From an uncultured Erythrobacter sp. (GTDB taxonomy: Bacteria > Pseudomonadota > Alphaproteobacteria > Sphingomonadales > Sphingomonadaceae), in assembly GCA_947503155.1 (NCBI GenBank), contig CANNCL010000003.1, positions 620,001 to 684,000 on the forward strand: 64,000 nucleotides of DNA, given 5' to 3'. The notes beneath the pieces are model-generated. The model was not told where the DNA came from. It did not search any database and saw only the letters and a program-made list of their open reading frames with translations. Positions 53,289-61,873 of this stretch are shown piece after piece; the stretch's first letter is position 1, and every line of letters begins with the position of its first letter. The position numbers and the translations under genes are program-made.

Positions 53289-54686
53289 ATGAAACCGATC
53301 GCGATCGATACCGCCAATGCTTCGGCTTTGGATAAAATACCCGAAAAATGCGGGGCCGTTACCGTGGGCTGTTCCGACGTGGCGGGCGTGGTTGAGGCGG
53401 TCATTCGGTCTTCGGAAGTTTTGCGCGAAGAACATGAAGCTTTGCGCGGCACGGTGACAGCTCTTGAAGCGGACCAGTCCAAAGTTGCCGAAGCCAGTGA
53501 CGAGGCGCGGCTCTTGTCCGAAAGGGCAATTGAAAGATTGGGCGAGGGGACATCGCTCATCCAATCCTCGCTCACCCAAATCGGATCACTGCTCGAACTG
53601 GTTGATACACTTGGTCAGCATGTAACCAGTTTCTCTGCCGCGATGGAACAAGTGCGGCGCAGTGCCAAAGACATCGAAGATATTGCCGAGACGACCAATA
53701 TCCTCGCTTTGAACGCAACGATCGAAGCGATGCGGGCCGGTGATGCCGGCCGGACATTCGCGGTAGTTGCGAGCGAGGTCAAAAGCCTTGCCAATGATAC
53801 GCGCAGTGCAACCGTGGAAATCGCAACTACAATCGACAAGCTTGGCGAAGAAGCGAGCATGGTAATCGGGCGGATCGAAGAAGGTTCGCAGGCCAGCGGT
53901 GCAGCCAAGGAATCGGTGGCGCGCATCGAAAGCACAATCTCAAGCGTTGGTGAATTGGTCGAAGAGGTCGACAAACAAAACGATGTGATCGCCCGTTCAA
54001 CAGGCACGATCAGCAATCATGTTGATGCTGTGCAGCAAGTTCTCATCAATTTTGACGCGGCAGCGCATTCGAACGAATCTCAGCTGCAAGGCGCGCATGT
54101 TCAGATGGAAGAATTGGAGCTCACCGCGAGCGAAATGTTCGATTCTCTGGTTCAAGCCGGCCTCAGCCCGCAAGACAGCATCATGGTTGAACGCGCGCAG
54201 GAAATGGCCCGCGAAGTCGCCGCCGCTGCTGAAGAAGCGATCGCGAACGGTGAACTTTCCGAAGCGCATCTGTTCGATCAGAATTATCAACCCATTGCGG
54301 GCAGCAATCCGCCGCGTTTCCGCACGGCGCTCAACAATTGGGCTGACCATAAATGGCGGCCGATGTTGGACGCGGCAAAGGACGGCGATTCAAACGTCAG
54401 AGCAGCGGCCTGCACCGACATTAAGGGCTTCTTGCCCACACATATTAGCGAGATGTCGCACGAGCCGACGGGTGATCTGGCGCATGACACCAAACATTGC
54501 CGCAATGGCCGTATCTTGCTCGAACCGATCGACAAACGCGCCAAACAAAGCACCGCGCCGTATATGATGGCGGTTTACCGTCAGGAAGGCGACGGGACGC
54601 AATATGTGGTGGTGCGAAACATCTATGTGCCGCTGATAATCAATGGCCGCCGTTGGGGCGATTTTGAAATTGCCTACGCGGATTAA
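53289..54686 (+). CDS. Soluble methyl-accepting chemotaxis protein
   Basis: A 465-residue chemoreceptor with no membrane helix. The signalling hairpin tip is near residue 132: [20 protein letters not shown], a variant of the usual IA-x-QTNLLALNAAIEAARAG. Coiled coil flanks it on both sides. The C-terminal 130 residues form a Cache-like sensor with [22 protein letters not shown], the GRxWG-type motif common in cytoplasmic receptors with the sensor at the C-terminus. It has a conserved-type [10 protein letters not shown] stretch. No other chemotaxis gene is nearby, so its cognate kinase array is elsewhere. Confidence 0.88.
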   Translation: MKPIAIDTANASALDKIPEKCGAVTVGCSDVAGVVEAVIRSSEVLREEHEALRGTVTALEADQSKVAEASDEARLLSERAIERLGEGTSLIQSSLTQIGSLLELVDTLGQHVTSFSAAMEQVRRSAKDIEDIAETTNILALNATIEAMRAGDAGRTFAVVASEVKSLANDTRSATVEIATTIDKLGEEASMVIGRIEEGSQASGAAKESVARIESTISSVGELVEEVDKQNDVIARSTGTISNHVDAVQQVLINFDAAAHSNESQLQGAHVQMEELELTASEMFDSLVQAGLSPQDSIMVERAQEMAREVAAAAEEAIANGELSEAHLFDQNYQPIAGSNPPRFRTALNNWADHKWRPMLDAAKDGDSNVRAAACTDIKGFLPTHISEMSHEPTGDLAHDTKHCRNGRILLEPIDKRAKQSTAPYMMAVYRQEGDGTQYVVVRNIYVPLIINGRRWGDFEIAYAD

Positions 54687-54731
54687 AACACCGCGCAGGC
54701 TAAGTGACATCCACCCAAGGTTCCAGCTGTT

Positions 54732-55847
54732 CTATTCCTGTCCGACACTTAAGGTGATTGTTGGGTCCTCATCGTCTGCCAGAGGTCGGTTCACTTTAGC
54801 GATGACCGGGCCGTTCAACGCGCTTTGAGAGGCGGGGCCAAGGTTTGGCAAACCGAGGAACGGCGTGTGCAAAACAATTTCCAACCCTGTCGCTGATCGA
54901 ACGGTGAATGCCGTGTCCCCGCTGCCGTCGTTATTCAGCTCGGTTGCGACAAGGTCCGGATAGACTTCAATGCTGAACCCTGCATCTCTTATGGCGACCG
55001 TGTACCGGTCATCTGTGCCGACAGGGCGATAGACATTGTATTCGTAATTTCGGTCTCCTTGACGGCAATAATTTAGCCCGCCTCGGTCCTCTATCGACAA
55101 TTCTTCGATTGCTTGGTCGTCGAAATTACCGTTTGCGACGTTTTGCTCCGCAGTGACCGCTATAGCCTGACCCAATGCGACCGCGCCTAGGTCGCTCTCG
55201 ATCGGACGCGTTTCGGCGAATTGGAGCGTATCCTCGCAGGCGCTAATGAATTTTGCCGAGCCGTTATCCAGCGCCGTCAATTCCGGTAATTCGGTCAAAG
55301 TCTCTCTTAGCAGCTCATCCATCTGAGTGACCGACATTTGCGGCGAACTGATGCGCAGTTTTACAAGCCATTCTCCGGTTCGGTACAAGGCGACACCGGT
55401 GCTGCGAATATTACCATCCACTTCTAAGACGGCGAATTGCCCGCTTTGCGCCGTGCCGCCGTTCGGTACAAATGTGCCAATCTTCATCTCATCAAGATCA
55501 ACTGTGCCGTAAGTCTCAGCGATGCCGATGGCGACCAGCGCCCTATCAAACCAAATCGCTGTCGATGCATTGCCCGGACGGTAAATATAGAGGGTCAAAA
55601 ACGTGCCGTTTTCGCGGTCGGTGTACTGGCCAGCGACATTGGTTTGCCGCTCTTCAATTTGCGAAATCCGGTCGCGTTCAAAATCGCCGATCCGCGCCGG
55701 AAATGTCATCGGCGTCCAATCGTGCTGCCAATCCTTGTTCGCAGGCACCGCAAGCTCTGCAGGCTGTGCAAAGGCCGTTGCGGTGAGAAACACCGCACCA
55801 GCAAGCCCCAAGCAGAGGTTTGAAACAGTTCGTAAAATAGACACCAC
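54732..55847 (-). CDS. Exported protein of unknown function
   Basis: A 371-residue protein with a Sec signal (SNLCLGLAGAVFLTATAFAQ) and a mature part rich in beta structure, without a recognised domain. It has two cysteines in the C-terminal half (SACEDTL and NYCRQGD) that may pair. An in-frame ATG lies at 55880, but the GTG at 55847 has GGGAGG nine bases upstream and gives a signal peptide of normal length. That ribosome site lies in a small hairpin (55858-55873), suggesting translational control. It follows the MoxR gene on the same strand. Confidence 0.68.
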   Translation of the reverse strand: MVSILRTVSNLCLGLAGAVFLTATAFAQPAELAVPANKDWQHDWTPMTFPARIGDFERDRISQIEERQTNVAGQYTDRENGTFLTLYIYRPGNASTAIWFDRALVAIGIAETYGTVDLDEMKIGTFVPNGGTAQSGQFAVLEVDGNIRSTGVALYRTGEWLVKLRISSPQMSVTQMDELLRETLTELPELTALDNGSAKFISACEDTLQFAETRPIESDLGAVALGQAIAVTAEQNVANGNFDDQAIEELSIEDRGGLNYCRQGDRNYEYNVYRPVGTDDRYTVAIRDAGFSIEVYPDLVATELNNDGSGDTAFTVRSATGLEIVLHTPFLGLPNLGPASQSALNGPVIAKVNRPLADDEDPTITLSVGQE

Positions 55848-55857
55848 GATGCGATCC

Positions 55858-55873
55858 CTCCCATTAGTGGGAG
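55858..55873 (-). promoter_or_regulatory. Hairpin covering the ribosome site of the exported-protein gene
   Basis: On the minus strand CTCCCA-CTAA-TGGGAG forms a 6-bp hairpin whose second arm contains most of the GGGAGG ribosome site used by the GTG at 55847. If the GTG is the true start, the hairpin could limit translation. If the ATG at 55880 is used, the hairpin lies in coding sequence. Confidence 0.4.
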
Positions 55874-55913
55874 AGATCATAGTTTCATCGTAACACCGTT
55901 CAAGTGCGCGTGA

Positions 55914-56795
55914 TCAGGTCGGGTTGCGGCGCGCCATAAAGGCGAGGCGTTCGAACAGCATCACGTCTTGCTCATTCTTCAGCAGCGCACCGTGCAGCGG
56001 CGGAATGGCGCTGTTGGGGTTTGCATCTTGCAGAATTTCGAGCGGCATATCTTCGTTGAGAAGCAGTTTGAGCCAATCGAGCAATTCGCTGGTCGATGGT
56101 TTCTTCTTCAAACCTGGCACTTCGCGCAGTTCGTAAAAGATATCCATCGCCTTCTTCACCAGAGTTTTTTGGATGCCGGGATAGTGCACGTCGATGATCG
56201 ATTGCATCGTGTCGCGGTCTGGGAATTTGATATAGTGGAAGAAGCAGCGGCGCAGGAATGCGTCGGGCAATTCTTTTTCATTATTCGACGTAATCACAAC
56301 GATGGGGCGTTCTACCGCCGTCACGCGCTCCTGCGTTTCGTACACATCAAAGCTCATCCGATCGAGCTCTTGCAGCAGATCGTTCGGGAATTCGATATCG
56401 GCCTTATCGATCTCATCAATCAACAGAACCGGCAGTTCGGGCGACGTAAACGCCTCCCAAAGCTTACCTTTCTTGATGTAATTGCGGATGTCGTGAACGC
56501 GTTCTTCGCCCAGCTGACCATCGCGCAACCGCGCAACCGCGTCATATTCATACAGCCCTTGCTGAGCCTTAGTGGTCGATTTGATGTTCCACTCGATCAG
56601 CGGCGCACCGACCGCCTTCGCGATTTCATGCGCTAGGACAGTCTTACCAGTGCCCGGTTCACCCTTCACCAGCAACGGGCGGCGCAAAGTCACGGCGGCG
56701 TTGACGGCGACCTTTAGGTCTTCGGTCGCAATGTAATCGCTGGTGCCTTCGAAACGCTGCTGCGCGGAAGATTGGGCGGTAGTCTGATCGCTCAT
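55914..56795 (-). CDS. MoxR family AAA ATPase
   Basis: A 293-residue AAA+ ATPase of the MoxR type, which acts as a chaperone that activates or inserts cofactors into partner enzymes together with VWA proteins. It has Walker A GEPGTGKTVLAHEIAKAVG, Walker B VLLIDEIDKADIEF, sensor 1 VITSNNEKELPDAFLRRCFF, and an arginine finger region. It lies between the exported-protein gene and the class A beta-lactamase-like gene. Its VWA partner is about 2.8 kb downstream on the same strand, separated by two unrelated genes. Confidence 0.92.
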   Translation of the reverse strand: MSDQTTAQSSAQQRFEGTSDYIATEDLKVAVNAAVTLRRPLLVKGEPGTGKTVLAHEIAKAVGAPLIEWNIKSTTKAQQGLYEYDAVARLRDGQLGEERVHDIRNYIKKGKLWEAFTSPELPVLLIDEIDKADIEFPNDLLQELDRMSFDVYETQERVTAVERPIVVITSNNEKELPDAFLRRCFFHYIKFPDRDTMQSIIDVHYPGIQKTLVKKAMDIFYELREVPGLKKKPSTSELLDWLKLLLNEDMPLEILQDANPNSAIPPLHGALLKNEQDVMLFERLAFMARRNPT

Positions 56796-56889
56796 GGGTT
56801 TCCCTTCAAAACGTAAATTTCATGCGCGGCGATAAGGGGATGCGGCGAACCGCGCAAGAGGGGTGCCCCCTCCATTTTTGTCAGGGGTA

Positions 56890-58203
56890 TCAGCGTGGGA
56901 GAGACAGAATGCGCTGCGCAATCAGTTCCAGCGCTGTTTGATTGAGGCTCGCTTCGTCGTCGCGCCAGCTCAAGACCAGCGCATAATCACGGCCCGCTTC
57001 ATCGCTCAGCAACCAAGTGAGGTTGAGCACGCCGGGTTCAGAGCCGCCTTTATAGCCCACATAGGCCCAGCGTTCGCGTGTGGCGGCAGTCATCGAAGGG
57101 TTGATCGCCATGATATCAAAAGCGCGCGGATCGGCGGCCATGCGCATGAAACGGAACAGGTTGGCGAGGTCGGGCGCATTGGCAAACCATTCGACATCCA
57201 GCGCGATTGGACCGGATGAAAATGCCGATTGAATTTGGCTCGCCGGAACGTCCTCGCTTTCGATTCCGTCCAGCACTTGTTCGCGCATCGCAGCATCGGC
57301 GTTTTGATAGGCGGCCAAGCGGTCATCAGATCCGCCTTTGAGCAAGAACATTTCGCGCGTGGATAAGAAGGGGTCATTAAGCTGGGGCGCGCTGTGGCCG
57401 CTGTCGATCACCGTTTGCAAAACAGCATCGCGCCCCAGCAATGCGAGCAATTGGTCGGTCGCCGTATTGTCGCTGATGGAAATCATCATGCTGGCGAGCG
57501 TTTGCAACGTCACCGGAGCATCCGCTGGCCAATCCTGCATCATCCCGCTGGGAAAACTGCGCGTGGTTAGCGTGATCTGATCGCCCCAAGCGCGTTTCCC
57601 CTCTGCCACGTCGCGGGCGAGAGCGGCTAAGATGTAGAGTTTAAAAGTCGAACCGAGCGGCATTTGCTCTGTTTCATTCAGCGCAATTGCCGGATCGCCG
57701 CCATCCATGGGGCCAAACCATGCGCTGACCCCGCCGGGAAGTGCCGACAGGTCGGCTTCGATCTTGGCGGGGCTATCATCAATGGGATCAAAGGATTGGA
57801 ACAACAATTCGCTGATCCGGTTATCATCTGCTGGATCAATGGAGATTGGTCCGCGAGCGATGGCGCGCTCCATTCGTATCGCGATTATGGCGCGGTTACC
57901 CTCTGGCGGGTCGAGGCTTTCGACCGATAAAGCAGGGCCGAATTGCGATGTGAACTGCTGAGATATCGCCGCCAATTGCGCGGGCGGGACGGCGGCGAGG
58001 AACTCGTCTGTAAAGACATACTGCGGGTCCAATTCGCCGTTCAGGATCGACACCACTTGGTCAGCCTTGATTTGCAGCGCGGTGCGCTCTTCTTCGATGG
58101 CTTCCGGCGCGTCTTCTTGCGCCATTGCGGGGAGTGCGGGAATTGTGAGCAGTCCAGCGCTAAGGCCGGCGGCAAACAGCCTCCATCCAGCAAAGATTTT
58201 CAT
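56890..58203 (-). CDS. Serine hydrolase, class A beta-lactamase-like
   Basis: A 437-residue exported protein: signal peptide (LFAAGLSAGLLTIPALPAMA), a 130-residue N-terminal domain of unknown fold, then a class A beta-lactamase-like domain. The catalytic motifs are S185-T-F-K188, S244-D-N246 and K385-G-G in place of KTG. The altered third motif and the extra N-terminal domain suggest a non-lactamase hydrolase or peptidoglycan-related enzyme. Whether it hydrolyses beta-lactams cannot be told from sequence. It lies 94 bases upstream of the MoxR gene on the same strand. Confidence 0.85.
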   Translation of the reverse strand: MKIFAGWRLFAAGLSAGLLTIPALPAMAQEDAPEAIEEERTALQIKADQVVSILNGELDPQYVFTDEFLAAVPPAQLAAISQQFTSQFGPALSVESLDPPEGNRAIIAIRMERAIARGPISIDPADDNRISELLFQSFDPIDDSPAKIEADLSALPGGVSAWFGPMDGGDPAIALNETEQMPLGSTFKLYILAALARDVAEGKRAWGDQITLTTRSFPSGMMQDWPADAPVTLQTLASMMISISDNTATDQLLALLGRDAVLQTVIDSGHSAPQLNDPFLSTREMFLLKGGSDDRLAAYQNADAAMREQVLDGIESEDVPASQIQSAFSSGPIALDVEWFANAPDLANLFRFMRMAADPRAFDIMAINPSMTAATRERWAYVGYKGGSEPGVLNLTWLLSDEAGRDYALVLSWRDDEASLNQTALELIAQRILSLPR

Positions 58204-58275
58204 CAGGGTGTCTCCAAGTGTTTGAGAATGAATAGGGCAGCCCGGCGCGACAGGCCAGCGGATCAGGTCGGCGCG

Positions 58276-58866
58276 TCAGGTCAACGCATCCAGCGCATCA
58301 ATCTGGTGCCTCAAAGAACGCGCAGCGATCCAATTGGCGAGCATGATCAAGCCAAAAACCCCAAGCACAATGCCCACTGGCCCGGCGATCCCTTCGATCG
58401 CGCGCGCCCAACCGGTGACTTCGGCAACTCGTGCGGTGATCACTCCAAAAAACAGCGCAATGCCGGGAATAAGGGGCCCGATATACCAACGCGGCACCGC
58501 GCTAAGCGCAGAATATTGCTGATGATATTGACGCCGCAAATGGGCGATACACGCATCCTCAGGGCGGCGATCCAAATTGCCTGCGCGGCGGTGTAAATTC
58601 CAAAGGAGCACACCGATACCAACAAGGATAAGGGCAGAGGCGAGGGCGATCCCCAGCTCATCCTTTATGAGTGCGCCGATGGTCAGACCGGTAAAAAGCA
58701 CAGCAACGAAGCCGCCTGCGACATATTCAACAAGGTTGCGAATTTGCACGCGTTGTTCAAATTTTCTCACACGTTTCGCACAATCGGCAGGCGCGGAAAA
58801 TTGGGCATCGCCAGATGCCGATTGCCACAGCGGCAAAGGGCCGTTTGAAGATGAAGCATTTGTCAT
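58276..58866 (-). CDS. Membrane protein co-encoded with an ECF sigma factor
   Basis: A 196-residue protein with a basic N-terminal helix (CAKRVRKFEQRVQIRNLVEY) and four membrane helices in two pairs. Its ATG overlaps the stop of the sigma-factor gene by four bases (ATGA). That arrangement is typical of a sigma/anti-sigma pair, but I see no zinc-binding anti-sigma (ZAS) motif (H-x3-C-x2-C), only a CxxC-free N-terminal region. It may be an atypical anti-sigma factor or a target of the sigma factor. The frame continues to 59010, but ATG 58866 is the plausible start. Confidence 0.72.
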   Translation of the reverse strand: MTNASSSNGPLPLWQSASGDAQFSAPADCAKRVRKFEQRVQIRNLVEYVAGGFVAVLFTGLTIGALIKDELGIALASALILVGIGVLLWNLHRRAGNLDRRPEDACIAHLRRQYHQQYSALSAVPRWYIGPLIPGIALFFGVITARVAEVTGWARAIEGIAGPVGIVLGVFGLIMLANWIAARSLRHQIDALDALT

Positions 58867-59393
58867 AGGGTTTCTCCTGAATCGGATTGCGCCGGAGCGG
58901 TAAAATGCCCGGCGAGCAGGGCTTTGATGCGGTGCACACGCACACCGACTGCGCCCGGCGACAGGCCAGTGATATCGGCAATATCGGCGGTGCTTTCCCC
59001 TTCCAACCACAGCACAATTGTCTGCGCATCAATTGCAGGCAGGCGCCGGATCAGTTCAGCGACCTGAGCCATGACCAACGCTTCTGCAGCGCCGGTTTCC
59101 GGGTTTTCGGGGGCAGGGAGGGTGTCGATATCCTCTAGCGGGACTTTCTTCGGGCCCCGCACAGATTTGGCAATGTGATCGGCGGCGACATTATGCGCGA
59201 CCCGGTACACCCAAGTTTTAAGCGCGCAATTGCCGTCAAACCGGGCAAGGCTGGTCCACAGCGCGCAGTGCATGTCTTGTTCGAGGTCGCGCGCTTTATC
59301 GCTGTTGCGCTCCACAGCGTTGGCTAGGCGCGCTAGGGCTGGGGCGAATTGCTCGCCCGCCTCGCGGTAAAGAATGTCTGCGCTTTTCGTCAT
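58863..59393 (-). CDS. ECF-type RNA polymerase sigma factor
   Basis: A 176-residue extracytoplasmic-function sigma factor with only regions 2 and 4. Region 2 is seen in DLEQDMHCALWTSLARFDGN and LKTWVYRVAHNVAADHI, and region 4 in RLPAIDAQTIVLWLEGESTADIADITGLSPGAVGVRVHRI. It would control a specific regulon, perhaps for envelope stress. It overlaps the downstream membrane-protein gene by four bases. No matching promoter motif could be identified in the window. Confidence 0.88.
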   Translation of the reverse strand: MTKSADILYREAGEQFAPALARLANAVERNSDKARDLEQDMHCALWTSLARFDGNCALKTWVYRVAHNVAADHIAKSVRGPKKVPLEDIDTLPAPENPETGAAEALVMAQVAELIRRLPAIDAQTIVLWLEGESTADIADITGLSPGAVGVRVHRIKALLAGHFTAPAQSDSGETL

Positions 59394-59444
59394 GCCCCTT
59401 TAGTCTTTGCGGGGACCGATTTCTTACATCTTCGCGCAAATTTA

Positions 59445-59828
59445 TTATGACGAAGTGGCCGCGACGACGAAGAAAACATTGATCCCCAACATGATAATGG
59501 TCGCGATTTTCCAACCAGAACCGGCATCTTTCATGCCCCTCTCCCACGTCCATTCACCGATTGCGCCAGCCGCCAAAGCGGTCAGGGCAACCTTAATCCA
59601 CGCCGCCTGTGAAAACAGAATAGCCGCAAAAACTATGATCAGTATGAGGTGCAGAAAAAATGCGCCGGTGAACCAAACAATCGGGACCGGCCGATAAGCT
59701 GTATCCGGCATTTCCCAATCCGGCAGCGAACTGTCGGGCCGCGAAAGCCGCCGGTCGCCTGCCATAATATCCTCTTCGCGAGGGTTTGGGTATTTGCGAT
59801 CCGGTTGCCTCGGCTCTTGATCAGGCAT
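59445..59828 (-). CDS. Small membrane protein of unknown function
   Basis: A 127-residue protein with a polar N-terminal 45 residues (QEPRQPDRKYPNPREEDIMA) and three membrane helices (WFTGAFFLHLILIIVFAAIL, IKVALTALAAGAIGEWTW, GWKIATIIMLGINVFFVVA). No family is recognised. Its ATG overlaps the parE stop by eight bases, so the two are co-translated. A second ATG (MAGDRRLSRPDSS) lies 21 codons in. Confidence 0.6.
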   Translation of the reverse strand: MPDQEPRQPDRKYPNPREEDIMAGDRRLSRPDSSLPDWEMPDTAYRPVPIVWFTGAFFLHLILIIVFAAILFSQAAWIKVALTALAAGAIGEWTWERGMKDAGSGWKIATIIMLGINVFFVVAATSS

Positions 59829-61809
59829 CGATCATATCACGGTCCATCTCGCCCGCGCGGTTTTGGATGAAATTGAACCGGTGTTCTGGATTGCGGCCCA
59901 TCAATTGATCGACCAATTCCTTGACGACCGCACGTTGTTCAAATTCTGCGGGCAAGGTGATCCGAATGAGCGAGCGGGTTTCCGGGTTCATCGTAGTTTC
60001 GCGCAGCTGGTTGGGGTTCATCTCGCCAAGGCCCTTGAACCGTCCCACTTCGACATTTTTGCCTTTGAATACGGTCGCTTCCAATTGCGCCCGGTGCGCG
60101 TCGTCGCGGGCATAGCGGCTCTCTTTACCAGCGGTCAGGCGGTAGAGCGGCGGCTGCGCCAAATAGAGTGATCCGCTGCGCACGACATCCGGCATTTCTT
60201 GGAAGAAAAACGTCATCAGCAAAGTCGCAATATGCGCGCCGTCGACATCGGCATCGGTCATGATGATGATGCGGTCATAACGCAGGTCTTGCGCATCGCA
60301 TTCTTTGCGCGTCCCGCAACCCATCGCCAGCGTCAGATCGGCGATCTCGCTATTGGCGCGGATCTTGTCGGCGGTGGCGCTGGCGACGTTGAGGATCTTG
60401 CCCCGGATCGGCAGGATCGCCTGAGTTTTGCGGTCGCGCGCTTGTTTCGCGCTGCCTCCGGCGCTGTCCCCTTCGACGATGAAGAGCTCAGTTTCGCGGT
60501 CACCTTCTCCGCTGCAATCGGTCAGCTTGCCCGGCAGGCGCAGTTTCTTCGCATTGGTGGCGGTCTTGCGCTTAATTTCGCGTTCTTGTTTGCGGCGCAG
60601 GCGTTCGTCCATACGCTCCATCACTTCGCCCAGCAGCGCTTTGCCGCGGTCCATATTATCCGTCAGGAAATGGTCGAAATGATCCCGCATGGCATTTTCA
60701 ACGAGGCGCGCGGCCTCTGGTGATGTCAGGCGGTCTTTGGTCTGCGATTGGAACTGCGGATCGCGGATAAACACGCTGAGCATAACTTCGCCGCCGGTCA
60801 TCACATCGTCGGCGGTGATGTCCTTGGCCTTCTTCGCCCCGGTCAGCTCGCCAAAGGCGCGCAATCCTTTGGTTAGGGCGCCGCGAAGGCCCTGTTCGTG
60901 TGTGCCGCCATCGGGGGTGGGCACGGTGTTGCAATACCAGCTGGTCGAACCGTCAGAGTATAATGGCCATGCAATCGCCCATTCCACGCGCCCTTGCGAT
61001 GTGCCGTCCTGTTCGGGAAAATCCTGTTTCCCTGTGAATGCCTGAGCCGTGACACATTCGCGCCCGCCCACTTGTTCGGCCAAGTGATCCGCAAGCCCGC
61101 CGGGGAATTTGAACACTGCCTCTGCTGGCACGTCTTCGCTGACGAGGCTCTCTGCGCATTTCCAGCGGATTTCCACGCCAGCGAACAGATACGCTTTGGA
61201 CCGGGCGAGTTTGAACAGGCGGTGCGGTTTAAATTGCCGGTCGCCGAATATCTCTGTGTCGGGGGTAAAGCTGACCGTGGTGCCGCGCCGATTGGGGGCG
61301 GAACCCACGGTTTCGATCTTGCCAGTGGCGAGGCCCTTGGAAAATTCCTGCGCATATAACTGTTTGTCGCGGGCGACCTCTACGCGGGTGTGCGATGACA
61401 GCGCGTTCACGACGCTGACGCCGACGCCGTGCAGGCCGCCGCTGGTCGCATATGCTTTGCCAGAAAATTTACCGCCAGAGTGAAGCGTCGAGAGGATCAC
61501 CTCTAGCGTCGATTTGCCCGGAAATTTGGGGTGTTCATCCACAGGGATACCGCGGCCATTATCCGCGATATGCAACCGGTTCGCCTCGTCCAGCCGCATT
61601 TCGATACGGCTCGCATGACCGGCAACCGCCTCGTCCATTGCGTTATCCAGCACTTCGGCGGCCAGATGATGCAAGGCGCGGTCATCGGTGCCGCCAATAT
61701 ACATGCCGGGGCGGCGGCGGACAGGCTCTAACCCTTCGAGAACCTCGATGGAGGAGCTGTCGTAATCACCGCTGGATGTGGGCGTGTTTTCAAAAAGATC
61801 GTCGGACAT
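59821..61809 (-). CDS. parE: DNA topoisomerase IV subunit B
   Basis: ParE is the ATPase subunit of topoisomerase IV, which separates linked daughter chromosomes. The 662-residue protein has the GHKL ATPase (EVLDNAMDEAVAGHASRIEM, ADNGRGIPVDEH, ATSGGLHGVGVSVVNALSS), the transducer domain, and the TOPRIM domain with LFIVEGDSAGGSAKQARDRK, LPIRGKILNVASATADKI and IIMTDADVDGAHIATLL. The length and the GLHGVG pattern fit ParE better than GyrB. No parC is in the window. Confidence 0.95.
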   Translation of the reverse strand: MSDDLFENTPTSSGDYDSSSIEVLEGLEPVRRRPGMYIGGTDDRALHHLAAEVLDNAMDEAVAGHASRIEMRLDEANRLHIADNGRGIPVDEHPKFPGKSTLEVILSTLHSGGKFSGKAYATSGGLHGVGVSVVNALSSHTRVEVARDKQLYAQEFSKGLATGKIETVGSAPNRRGTTVSFTPDTEIFGDRQFKPHRLFKLARSKAYLFAGVEIRWKCAESLVSEDVPAEAVFKFPGGLADHLAEQVGGRECVTAQAFTGKQDFPEQDGTSQGRVEWAIAWPLYSDGSTSWYCNTVPTPDGGTHEQGLRGALTKGLRAFGELTGAKKAKDITADDVMTGGEVMLSVFIRDPQFQSQTKDRLTSPEAARLVENAMRDHFDHFLTDNMDRGKALLGEVMERMDERLRRKQEREIKRKTATNAKKLRLPGKLTDCSGEGDRETELFIVEGDSAGGSAKQARDRKTQAILPIRGKILNVASATADKIRANSEIADLTLAMGCGTRKECDAQDLRYDRIIIMTDADVDGAHIATLLMTFFFQEMPDVVRSGSLYLAQPPLYRLTAGKESRYARDDAHRAQLEATVFKGKNVEVGRFKGLGEMNPNQLRETTMNPETRSLIRITLPAEFEQRAVVKELVDQLMGRNPEHRFNFIQNRAGEMDRDMIDA

Positions 61810-61873
61810 GGAAGTGATATAGGCACTGCGTTGCCCTTCTCACAAGGAGGGGTGCATCCGTTTTGCGCCGTTA

